Source of the DNA: CAIZQW01 sp964459675
GTDB lineage: Bacteria; Verrucomicrobiota; Kiritimatiellia; RFP12; UBA1067
Reading direction: 5' to 3'
Assembly (NCBI GenBank): GCA_964459675.1
Contig: CAYWNP010000098.1
Coordinates: forward strand, 1-8,847
DNA length: 8,847 nt
The translations under genes were made by a program, and so were the position numbers. Shown in pieces: positions 1 to 5,276 of this stretch. Below the pieces are notes generated by a model that saw only the letters and a program-made list of their open reading frames with translations, searched no databases and was not told where the DNA came from. Every line of letters begins with the position of its first letter. The first letter of the stretch is position 1.

Positions 1-10
1 CCATTTCAGA

Positions 11-52
11 CCTAAAACAAAAGGCCCGTAAACATTGATGTTTACAGGCCTT
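11..52 (-). terminator. Rho-independent terminator of the tRNA-Val gene
   Basis: On the minus strand a stem of 12 pairs with one mismatch (21-33 against 40-52, mismatch 27/46) and a 6-nt loop is followed by a T-rich run (complement of 11-20). It begins 6 nt after the encoded CCA end of the tRNA, so it most likely ends the tRNA transcript. The structure is read directly from the sequence. Confidence 0.85.
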
Positions 53-57
53 AAATT

Positions 58-134
58 TGGTGGGAGATAGAGGACTCGAACCTCCGACCCCTTGCATGTC
101 AAGCAAGTGCTCTAACCAACTGAGCTAATCCCCC
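58..134 (-). tRNA. tRNA-Val, anticodon GAC
   Basis: The reverse complement folds as a full cloverleaf of 77 nt including an encoded CCA (58-60). The 5' GGGGGAT pairs with the 3' ATCTCCC, with one G-U pair. The D-arm contains TAGCTCAGTTGGTTAGAGC, and the T-arm GGAGGTTCGAGTCCTC has the invariant TTCGA. The anticodon arm is CTTGC-TTGACAT-GCAAG, so the anticodon is GAC, which reads GUC and GUU valine codons. The discriminator base is A. The gene stands alone, with its own promoter and terminator. No integrase or duplicated tRNA 3' end is visible, so nothing suggests use as an attachment site. Confidence 0.97.
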
Positions 135-154
135 AAAGCGGAAAAAGTGGGCAT

Positions 155-183
155 ACTGTAGTATAATTCGTCTCCCTTGTCAA
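155..183 (-). promoter_or_regulatory. Sigma70-like promoter of tRNA-Val
   Basis: Read on the minus strand, a perfect -35 TTGACA (178-183) is followed after exactly 17 nt by TACAGT (155-160), a 4/6 match to TATAAT. An overlapping TATACT lies too close to the -35 box. Transcription would start about 15 nt before the mature tRNA 5' end at 134, as expected for a stable-RNA promoter with a short leader. Confidence 0.75.
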
Positions 184-214
184 TTATGGACTTTTTTGCT
201 CTCTTTCTTTTTTA

Positions 215-244
215 TTGCCTTTTCTCAATGAACCTCGTTACACT
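215..244 (+). promoter_or_regulatory. Weak candidate promoter for the 280-732 gene
   Basis: TTGCCT (215-220), an 18-nt spacer and TACACT (239-244) each match the sigma70 consensus at 4 of 6 positions. The predicted start near 251 would leave a leader of about 30 nt containing the ribosome site. The match is modest and the surrounding bases are AT- and pyrimidine-rich, so this is only a candidate. Confidence 0.3.
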
Positions 245-279
245 GTACCGACGTAGATGAGAAAGAAAGGGAGGGAGTC

Positions 280-732
280 GTGAGCGCAGTCCAAGAAGTA
301 CTGAAGCGTTATGTTGAAATCCAAGAGGCGGTCGAAAAACTGGAAATAGAGAAGAAGCAGTGCAGGGAGAAGCTGGTCGCACACATGCATGAGACAGGAC
401 AGAGCCTCTGGTCCACCTCCCTCGACGCGAAACAACTGACGGTTCGTTATTTTTCAAAAACAACCGTCAAATATGACGAAGCTTTGCTGCAACAGCGACT
501 GGGCGACACGTATCTGCAGCTCCTGGAACCTGACCTCTCGAAGATCAAAGCCCATCTCCAAGAAGTGGCTCCCTTGCTCAAGCCCTTGCTCCAACAGGTC
601 GGCACACCCTCCCGCGAGAAGGTTAAGGCCGCTGTCGAAGCCGGAACGATCGACCGCAAGGCCTTTGAGGGTGCTTTCACTAAAGTTGATTCTTCGATCT
701 TCTCCGTCGGAAGAACCACGGTTCAGAAATGA
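280..732 (+). CDS. Small coiled-coil hypothetical protein
   Basis: The gene encodes 150 residues and I do not recognise a characterised family. The GTG start at 280 is chosen because a strong purine-rich ribosome site (AGGGAGGGAG, about 268-277) lies just before it, although the spacing is short. Residues about 6-38 are charged and heptad-like (EIQEAVEKLEIEKKQCREKL), predicting an amphipathic helix or coiled coil. Residues 50-66 look like beta strands (KQLTVRYFSKTTVKYDE). The C-terminal half has leucine-rich helices. There is no signal peptide or membrane segment, so it is probably cytoplasmic. The layout of N-terminal coiled coil, small beta region and helical tail recalls phage-encoded small proteins of the Gp157/nuclease-inhibitor kind, but I cannot support that assignment. 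It stands alone, divergent from the tRNA and far from the next gene. That it is a real gene rests on its ribosome site and its normal protein composition. Confidence 0.75.
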   Translation: MSAVQEVLKRYVEIQEAVEKLEIEKKQCREKLVAHMHETGQSLWSTSLDAKQLTVRYFSKTTVKYDEALLQQRLGDTYLQLLEPDLSKIKAHLQEVAPLLKPLLQQVGTPSREKVKAAVEAGTIDRKAFEGAFTKVDSSIFSVGRTTVQK

Positions 733-795
733 GTAACACAATATGACAGTCATTCTTTATCCAGTCGAGCGTATTGAAGCCGAGAAATCAGAGCG

Positions 796-822
796 TTTGA
801 GGTGCAAAAATTGCACCTCAAA
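796..822. repeat. Perfect 12-bp inverted repeat with a 3-nt centre
   Basis: TTTGAGGTGCAA (796-807) and its exact reverse complement (811-822) flank AAA. No T-run follows on either strand, so it is not a standard intrinsic terminator. It could be a 3'-end stabilising hairpin for the upstream transcript, a protein-binding palindrome, or a dispersed palindromic unit. The symmetry is certain; the function is unknown. Confidence 0.8.
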
Positions 823-872
823 AAGGTAGAATCGCACAGCTGAACCGTGCAATGTAGTGAAGGAGTACCTTT

Positions 873-941
873 TTGACCGAATGGACCAGATTGACCGGAT
901 TGATTAGACTTGAATCTTAATCCTTCTAATCCTGTTAGAAG
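873..941. repeat. Degenerate 9-bp word array in the spacer before the hem fusion gene
   Basis: Four 9-mers in exact phase from 873 to 908 follow a T[TG]G[AG]YYRRA pattern. After one extra base, three more 9-mers run from 910 to 936; two of these read AATCCTTCT (919-927) and AATCCTGTT (928-936). The end also forms a 7-bp perfect inverted repeat with a 5-nt loop (923-929 against 935-941). TTGACC inside the array resembles a -35 box, but no convincing -10 lies 16-18 nt downstream, so I do not call a promoter. Confidence 0.7.
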
Positions 942-968
942 AGTGGTTGTTTGTGGCTAGAAGGGTTG

Positions 969-986
969 GCGGACAAGAGTGTCCGC
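969..986. repeat. Short GC-rich hairpin in the leader of the hem fusion gene
   Basis: GCGGACA (969-975) pairs perfectly with TGTCCGC (980-986) around an AGAG tetraloop, 37 nt before the ATG at 1024. No T-run follows. It resembles a REP-like palindromic unit or a stabilising 5'-leader hairpin. The structure is visible; its role is inference. Confidence 0.6.
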
Positions 987-998
987 GTTCCCAGGATG

Positions 999-1022
999 AA
1001 GTTACTAAGTAAGAAAGTAAGG
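999..1022 (+). repeat. Three-unit 8-bp word array abutting the hem fusion start codon
   Basis: Three octamers in exact phase (999-1006, 1007-1014, 1015-1022) share AAGT at their left end; the last two are AAGTAAGA and AAGTAAGG. The final unit ends one base before the ATG and is the only purine-rich sequence that could serve as a ribosome site, although AAGG is then very close. The translation start signal of the fusion gene therefore seems to be built from repeat sequence. Confidence 0.6.
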
Positions 1023-1023
1023 T

Positions 1024-3123
1024 ATGAAGACAATTTTGAAAGTGGGGACCCGAGGAAGTAAGCTGGCGATGATCCAGACAGGGGATGCGCTGGAACGCAT
1101 GGAAACACTCTTCCCGTCGTTCGGCTTTGAGACCGTGCCGCTCACCACCTTGGGAGACCGCGACCTCGCCACGGATCTGCGCCTCAGTCCGGATGATTTC
1201 TTTACGCGCGATCTTGATGAGGCGCTACGCAAGGGCGAAATCGACCTGGCCATCCATAGCGCGAAGGATCTTCCGACGCCTGTCGCGCCGGATATTGACT
1301 GGTTCTGGCTCCCTTGGCGCGAAGACCCGCGGGACGCCTGGATCCTTCCCAAAGGCAAAACATTCGCCGATCTTCCCCCAGCTCCCATAGTTGGCATCAG
1401 CAGCGTCCGGCGTGAAGCCTACTGCCGGACACGCCTCCCGCAGGCTGTCATGAAGACGATCCGCGGAACCATCCAGGCGCGTCTGGATCAACTCGATGCA
1501 GGTGATTTTGATGCCATGCTCATGGCAGGCGCTGCCTTGAAGCGGCTCAATCTTGAAGAGCGTGTGACCGAATGGGTTCCGCTTACCGACCTTCCCGTGC
1601 CGGCAGGCCAAGGCTATCTAGCGGTGACCTTCCGCATGGGCGACCCCGTCATGACCCAGTTGCGCAGTTATTTTGTCAAGGCCGTCCGCTTCGTCGGCGC
1701 AGGTGTGGGCTCTGCTGATTATTGCACGCTGGGCGGACTGAAGGATCTGCGCCAGGCCGAGGTCTGCCTCTATGACATTCTGATGGACGATGCGCTCCTA
1801 AACGACCTGCCCCCGGACGCCGAACGCGTCTTTGTCGGCAAACGCTGCGGTGAACATAGTGTGAAGCAGAACGAGATCACCACGCTCATCGCAAACTACG
1901 CACGCCAAGGCAAGCGCGTGGTCCGACTCAAGGGCGGTGACCCGGGGCTGTTCGGACGGTTGGCCGAAGAGATCGAAGAGCTTGACCGCCTGGCCATCCC
2001 CTATCGTGTCCGTGCAGGCGTGAGTGCCCTAACCGTTGCAACGACTGGCACAGGGATGCTCCTGACCCGCCGGGGTGTCTCGCGTGGCTTCACCGCCCTG
2101 ACCCCACGTGCCGCCGAGGGTGCGGTCTCGGGCGTCGGACGCGACGTGCGCGAAAAGATGCCGCTGGTGCTCTTCATGTCGCTCAGTGTGGCCCCGGACA
2201 TGGCCAAACAATTGCTCGATGAGGGCTGGGAGGCGCAAACACCTGTCGCCATTGTCTATGATGCCGGCTCTGATAATGAGGAAATTTACCGCTCTGATCT
2301 GGTGACGCTGAAATCTAAAATCACACATCTAAAATCTAAAATTGACTCCGAGGCCCCCGGCCTCGTCATTATCGGCGCAGCCGCTGGCACAGCCTACCGC
2401 CGCGATACCGGCGCACTTAAAGGACAACGTGTCCTGGTGACCTGCAGCGAAGCCCTGCTGGAGAAGTCCGCCTTGCGCATTACCGACTTTGGCGGATTCC
2501 CGATTCTTCGTCCACTGATCAAGCTAGTGCCCTGTGCGACGCAAGTGGATGTCACGTCCTTTGACTGGCTCGTCCTGACCTCGCCCTCTGCAGTCCAGCT
2601 CTTCATGGAGCAAGCCCGGAAGGGTGACCTACGAAAACTTCCCAAGATCATGACCTGCGGTCCGGGCTCAGCCTCCGCATTGAAAGCCTTCGGCATTACG
2701 CCAGACCTGATGCCGCCGATGGACTACAGCGCCGAGGGGCTGGCAGCCCTTCTGCAGGCGCACGATTTTAAGGGCCAGCGCGTCCTGCGACTTCGCTCCG
2801 AGAAGGCAGGCGCCTTGTTGGCGGATGTCCTCCGCAACAAAGGCGCAACCGTCGAAGAGGCTGTGCTCTACACGAATGAATGGATCCGTTACGAAAAGCT
2901 GCCGGCCTTTGATACCGTCTTCTTCGCAAGTGCCTCCGCGGTCGAATCTTTCTGCGGACAGTTCGGTGCTGAGGCTTTGAAGGACAAGCTGATCGTCGCC
3001 ATTGGCAAGCCGACAGAGGCTGCGCTCGCGCAAGTCGGCTTCAAGGCGCAGATCATTGGCGACGAGGCAACGGTCGAGGGCGCCATCACCTCGCTGGCAA
3101 AAGGGACAGTTCTAAAGTGCTAA
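1024..3123 (+). CDS. HemC-like / SUMT (CobA) / HemD fusion tetrapyrrole enzyme
   Basis: The protein has 699 residues in three blocks. Residues 1-216 match hydroxymethylbilane synthase domains 1-2: GTRGSKLA (8-15), HSAKDLP with the catalytic-type Asp82, GISSVRR (Arg129-Arg130), and TIRGTIQARL (Arg147, Arg153). Residues 221-452 are uroporphyrinogen-III C-methyltransferase: GAGVGSADYCT (225-235), VGKRCGEHSVKQNEI (271-285), RLKGGDPGLFGRLAEE (301-316). Residues about 465-695 are uroporphyrinogen-III synthase (LVLTSPSAVQLF, LRLRSEKAGALL, VFFASASAVESF). Together these would convert porphobilinogen to uroporphyrinogen III and methylate it to precorrin-2. The HemC block stops before domain 3, so the usual LEGGC cysteine that holds the dipyrromethane cofactor is missing, and the active-site loop GGKGLF reads SPDDFF. 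The SUMT block has AGVSA in place of PGxTS. The ATG at 1024 is required to include the GTR motif. Residues 428-442 are encoded by a DNA heptad array. The likely location is cytoplasmic. Confidence 0.92.
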   Translation: MKTILKVGTRGSKLAMIQTGDALERMETLFPSFGFETVPLTTLGDRDLATDLRLSPDDFFTRDLDEALRKGEIDLAIHSAKDLPTPVAPDIDWFWLPWREDPRDAWILPKGKTFADLPPAPIVGISSVRREAYCRTRLPQAVMKTIRGTIQARLDQLDAGDFDAMLMAGAALKRLNLEERVTEWVPLTDLPVPAGQGYLAVTFRMGDPVMTQLRSYFVKAVRFVGAGVGSADYCTLGGLKDLRQAEVCLYDILMDDALLNDLPPDAERVFVGKRCGEHSVKQNEITTLIANYARQGKRVVRLKGGDPGLFGRLAEEIEELDRLAIPYRVRAGVSALTVATTGTGMLLTRRGVSRGFTALTPRAAEGAVSGVGRDVREKMPLVLFMSLSVAPDMAKQLLDEGWEAQTPVAIVYDAGSDNEEIYRSDLVTLKSKITHLKSKIDSEAPGLVIIGAAAGTAYRRDTGALKGQRVLVTCSEALLEKSALRITDFGGFPILRPLIKLVPCATQVDVTSFDWLVLTSPSAVQLFMEQARKGDLRKLPKIMTCGPGSASALKAFGITPDLMPPMDYSAEGLAALLQAHDFKGQRVLRLRSEKAGALLADVLRNKGATVEEAVLYTNEWIRYEKLPAFDTVFFASASAVESFCGQFGAEALKDKLIVAIGKPTEAALAQVGFKAQIIGDEATVEGAITSLAKGTVLKC
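2312..2346 (+). repeat. Five-unit 7-bp word array inside the coding sequence
   Basis: Five heptamers in exact phase from 2312 have a consensus near AATCTAA, with units 1 and 4 identical. Three heptamers equal 21 nt, so the frame repeats every 7 residues, giving LKSKITH followed by LKSKIDS (residues 429-442). The array falls where SUMT proteins have the helix before the last strand (here GLVIIG). It keeps the reading frame and contains no stop codon. Confidence 0.75.
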
Positions 3124-3127
3124 AGTT
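3112..3127 (+). repeat. Two-unit 8-bp word repeat carrying the stop codon
   Basis: CTAAAGTG (3112-3119) is followed directly by CTAAAGTT (3120-3127). The second unit supplies the TAA stop (3121-3123), and the pair encodes the final LKC of the fusion protein. It is a short repeat of the same style as the other word arrays; with only two units chance cannot be excluded. Confidence 0.45.
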
Positions 3128-3150
3128 ATTGCCTTGCATCCTGGATCCTC

Positions 3151-3182
3151 GGCGGGATTAAGCTGTGCCCGCCTGAAGGCGG
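3151..3182 (+). terminator. Two overlapping GC-rich hairpins after the hem fusion gene
   Basis: GGCGGG (3151-3156) can pair with CCCGCC (3168-3173). Alternatively CCGCC (3169-3173) pairs with GGCGG (3178-3182) around a TGAA loop. The two foldings compete for the same bases. No T-run follows, so termination would be Rho-dependent or absent. The tight CCGCC-TGAA-GGCGG unit also looks like a dispersed palindromic (REP-type) element. Its position 28 nt after the stop fits a transcript 3' end, but the role is uncertain. Confidence 0.4.
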
Positions 3183-3201
3183 AACTCCGAACAACAGCCA
3201 A

Positions 3202-3231
3202 CACCTTATAAAAATAGAGTGAATGTATAAT
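3202..3231 (+). promoter_or_regulatory. Candidate promoter for the CII-like regulator gene
   Basis: A perfect -10 hexamer TATAAT lies at 3226-3231. No good -35 box is found 16-18 nt upstream (the best are ACCTTA or CACCTT near 3202-3208). A promoter with a strong -10 and weak -35 often needs an activator. The transcript would start near 3238 with a leader of about 87 nt. Confidence 0.5.
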
Positions 3232-3291
3232 GGCACGCGCGTGAGAGATGCACTATGATTATTCACATTCAAGCAGCGAAGAGGATATCCT
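3221..3291. promoter_or_regulatory. Palindrome cluster around the start site of the CII-like gene (operator candidates)
   Basis: Three symmetric sites are visible. A perfect 10-bp palindrome CACGCGCGTG (3234-3243) sits at the predicted transcription start. GAATGTATAAT (3221-3231), which overlaps the -10, is inverted with a 2-nt insertion at 3258-3270. AGGATATCCT (3282-3291) is a perfect palindrome in the leader, bracketed by AGCAG and CTGCT. A 13-codon open frame (3255-3296) lies in the same leader without a clear ribosome site. Autoregulation by the HTH product is plausible but is inference. Confidence 0.35.
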
Positions 3292-3324
3292 GCTGATGAA
3301 GAGAATTGAGAGGAGAGACGAACG

Positions 3325-3783
3325 ATGCAAAGTCATGAATTACTGAGTCAGTGTTTTAAGAAGCAGGGCGTCAAGCACTGTGCCACGGAACTCGGCCTTT
3401 CAGCGCCGCTCCTCTACAAGTGGTGCGAGCCGAACAAGGGCACAGACGACTCCGGGGCCGTTAACCCACTCGACCGCGTGGCGCAGATCGTCCGGGTGAC
3501 CGGAGACCGCTCGCCCATCGACTGGCTTTGCGGCCAGGCAGGCGGGGTCTTTGTGGCAGATACCACCAGCAACAAGAGCACCCTCCCGAACATGATCCAG
3601 CAGACCCACAAGATTCTCAAGGAGTTTTCCGACCTGATCGACGTGATCTCCGTCGGCATGACCGACGACGGCAAGATCGACCGTCAGGAGTCCAACCGTA
3701 TTCGGGATGAGTGGCAGCAGATGAAGACCATCGTCGAGAGCTTTGTCCTCGCCTGCGAAAAGGGCGTTTATGGCGCGAAGTAA
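3325..3783 (+). CDS. CII-like (Phage_CP76 type) HTH regulatory protein
   Basis: The protein has 152 residues. The ATG at 3325 follows AGGAG (3311-3315) at 9 nt, an ideal spacing. An N-terminal helix-turn-helix spans roughly residues 14-34, with GVKHCATELGLSAPLLYKWC giving the pattern of a helix, a turn at LGLS, and a recognition helix. The stretch AVNPLDRVAQIVRVTGDRSPIDWLC (about 45-70) resembles the second conserved part of the phage regulatory CII family. The C-terminal half (about 86-147) is two long charged helices, probably for oligomerisation. Homologues of this kind occur as chromosomal genes without a prophage, and no phage genes are seen here. It probably binds DNA as a transcription factor; its target is unknown, but palindromes lie at its own promoter. 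Family assignment is by recalled pattern, not by search. Confidence 0.75.
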   Translation: MQSHELLSQCFKKQGVKHCATELGLSAPLLYKWCEPNKGTDDSGAVNPLDRVAQIVRVTGDRSPIDWLCGQAGGVFVADTTSNKSTLPNMIQQTHKILKEFSDLIDVISVGMTDDGKIDRQESNRIRDEWQQMKTIVESFVLACEKGVYGAK

Positions 3784-3791
3784 TCCGATGC

Positions 3792-3801
3792 CTAACGTTA
3801 G
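3792..3801. promoter_or_regulatory. 10-bp palindrome upstream of the nfeD promoter
   Basis: CTAACGTTAG is perfectly symmetric, ends 6 nt before the -35 box of the nfeD promoter and lies 9 nt after the preceding stop codon. It could be an activator or repressor site. A single 10-bp palindrome can also occur by chance. Confidence 0.25.
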
Positions 3802-3807
3802 TTTGCA

Positions 3808-3836
3808 TTGACTTATGACTAAAACTACCTTACTAT
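3808..3836 (+). promoter_or_regulatory. Sigma70-like promoter of the nfeD-SPFH operon
   Basis: TTGACT (3808-3813, 5/6 match), a 17-nt spacer and TACTAT (3831-3836, 4/6 match) form a standard sigma70 arrangement. The start would fall near 3843, giving a leader of about 35 nt with the ribosome site AGAAGGG at 3861-3867. Confidence 0.65.
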
Positions 3837-3877
3837 TTTCACTGGTTCAAAATCAAAGAAAGAAGGGTTAATCACTT

Positions 3878-4309
3878 ATGACAGCACTCTATTGGTTCTA
3901 TCTTGGGATCGTCCTGATCATTCTCGAGGTAATGACCCCCGGACTCGTCTCCATTTTCTTCGGCCTCTCCGCCCTTGTGGTGGCGATGATTACCTTTATG
4001 GCGCCTGGCATACCCGAATGGGCGCAGTGGGTGATGTTCTCCATCTTCTCCGTTCTGTTCATTGTATTGTTGCGCAAAACACTGAAAAAGACCTTCTCCG
4101 GGACATCCGAGGTTACGGAGGATCTGTTCGATGCCTACACTGGGAAACGCGCGACGGTTGTTGAATTCATTTCCCCAGGGAAACCCGGACGTGTTGAGTT
4201 TAATGGTTCGGACTGGACAGCCGAGGCAGAGGAAGAATTGGATGTCGGCATGCTGGTTCGGATTAAGAGCAAGAAGAACCTAACGCTGTACGTTGAAAAA
4301 AACGCATAA
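3878..4309 (+). CDS. NfeD-like short membrane protein
   Basis: The protein has 143 residues. The ATG at 3878 follows AGAAGGG (3861-3867) at 10 nt. Residues about 5-66 contain closely spaced hydrophobic segments (WFYLGIVLIILEVMTPGL, SIFFGLSALVVAMITF, WVMFSIFSVLFIVLL), with the LEVMTPG signature typical of NfeD proteins. Residues about 86-143 form the soluble OB-fold domain: a YTGKRATVVEFISPGKPGRV start, a DWTAEAE strand and a VGMLVRIKS ending. This is the short NfeD form lacking the ClpP-like protease domain. It lies 43 nt upstream of an SPFH/stomatin gene on the same strand, the standard partnership in which the NfeD OB domain is thought to support the SPFH oligomer in a membrane microdomain. 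Inner-membrane location is expected. The family call is firm; the precise cellular role is not known. Confidence 0.9.
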   Translation: MTALYWFYLGIVLIILEVMTPGLVSIFFGLSALVVAMITFMAPGIPEWAQWVMFSIFSVLFIVLLRKTLKKTFSGTSEVTEDLFDAYTGKRATVVEFISPGKPGRVEFNGSDWTAEAEEELDVGMLVRIKSKKNLTLYVEKNA

Positions 4310-4352
4310 CTTTCATTTTCACTAACAACACAAACAAAAAGGAAAAGTCACC

Positions 4353-5264
4353 ATGCCTACGTTCATTGGTTACGCCATCGCAGCACTCGTCGTGTATACG
4401 ATTTTGAAGTGCATCCGGATCGTCCCTCAAAAACAAGCTTTCATTGTCGAGCGCCTCGGCAAGTATCACAAGACCCTGGATGCGGGTTTGCACATCCTGG
4501 TGCCGATTGTTGATAACGTCGCTTATAAGCAAACGTTGAAGGAACAGGCCATTGACGTTCCTCCGCAGCAATGTATCACGCGTGACAACATCACCGTTGA
4601 AGTAGACGGCATTCTGTATCTCCAGGTTATGGATCCCGCAAAGGCCTCCTACGGCATCGGCAATTACCTTTTTGCCACCGTGCAGCTGGCCCAGACCACG
4701 ATGCGTAGCGAAATGGGCAAGCTGGAACTGGACAAGAGCTTTGAAGAACGCTCGCTGGTGAACTGTTCGATCGTCTCTGCGGTTGATAAGGCCTCTGACC
4801 CCTGGGGTGTCAAGGTGACCCGCTATGAGATCAAGAACATCACGCCTCCGCAGACCATCCGTGACGCCATGGAAAAGCAGATGCGCGCTGAACGTGAAAA
4901 GCGTGCCTTGATTGCTGAATCCGAGGGTGACCGCCAGGCCAAGATCAACCGCGCGGAAGGTGATAAGCAGGAAGCGATCGCCAAGTCCGAAGGTGAAAAG
5001 ATGAAGCGTATCAATGAAGCTGAAGGCCGTTCACAGGAAATTCTCCTTGTGGCGCAAGCCCAGGCTACCGGTATTGAGCGCGTCGCAACAGCGATCAGCA
5101 CCAAGGGTGGTTCGGAAGCCGTCAACATGCAGCTCGCTCAGCAGTACCTGAATGAGTTCGGCAAGATGGCTAAGACGAACAACACCATGATCATTCCTTC
5201 CGACCTCGCGAATGTCGCTGGCATCCTCAAGGCCGCCACGACGATCGTCAAGGAAGTGAAGTAA
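4353..5264 (+). CDS. SPFH/stomatin-family membrane protein (QmcA-like)
   Basis: The protein has 303 residues, normal for stomatin/QmcA proteins. The ATG at 4353 follows AAGGA (4339-4343) at about 9 nt. Residues about 3-20 form a single N-terminal membrane helix. The SPFH domain spans about 22-185: IVPQKQAFIVERLGKYHKTLDAGLH and the IDVPPQQCITRDNITVEVDGILYLQV strand block are characteristic, as is the GxLELDxxFEER motif. Residues about 186-245 are a long alanine/glutamate-rich coiled coil (AESEGDRQAKINRAEGDKQE) used in oligomerisation. The tail has the usual NTMIIPSDLANVAG. Such proteins form ring-like oligomers at the inner membrane and organise microdomains or membrane-protease complexes. It is co-transcribed with nfeD just upstream, and a large hairpin after its stop codon probably ends the operon. 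Everything looks intact. Confidence 0.95.
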   Translation: MPTFIGYAIAALVVYTILKCIRIVPQKQAFIVERLGKYHKTLDAGLHILVPIVDNVAYKQTLKEQAIDVPPQQCITRDNITVEVDGILYLQVMDPAKASYGIGNYLFATVQLAQTTMRSEMGKLELDKSFEERSLVNCSIVSAVDKASDPWGVKVTRYEIKNITPPQTIRDAMEKQMRAEREKRALIAESEGDRQAKINRAEGDKQEAIAKSEGEKMKRINEAEGRSQEILLVAQAQATGIERVATAISTKGGSEAVNMQLAQQYLNEFGKMAKTNNTMIIPSDLANVAGILKAATTIVKEVK

Positions 5265-5276
5265 GCAACGCGGGAA

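Noticed and set aside
58..134. tRNA-Val as a phage or island attachment site
   Set aside because: No integrase gene and no repeated copy of the tRNA 3' end are present in the window.
743..829. 28-codon open frame (CKNC motif) in the spacer after the first gene
   Set aside because: It has no ribosome site, and its C-terminal part is encoded by the perfect inverted repeat at 796-822, so the cysteines come from the palindrome rather than from a protein constraint that I can see.
733..1023. Cobalamin or other riboswitch before the hem fusion gene
   Set aside because: No B12-box-like sequence or other recognisable aptamer core is visible; the spacer is explained by inverted repeats and word arrays.
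1723..1734. Cys234 of the fusion as a substitute for the HemC cofactor cysteine
   Set aside because: It lies in GAGVGSADYCT, which aligns with the SUMT nucleotide loop (usually GAGPGDPELLT), not with the LEGGC segment of HemC domain 3.
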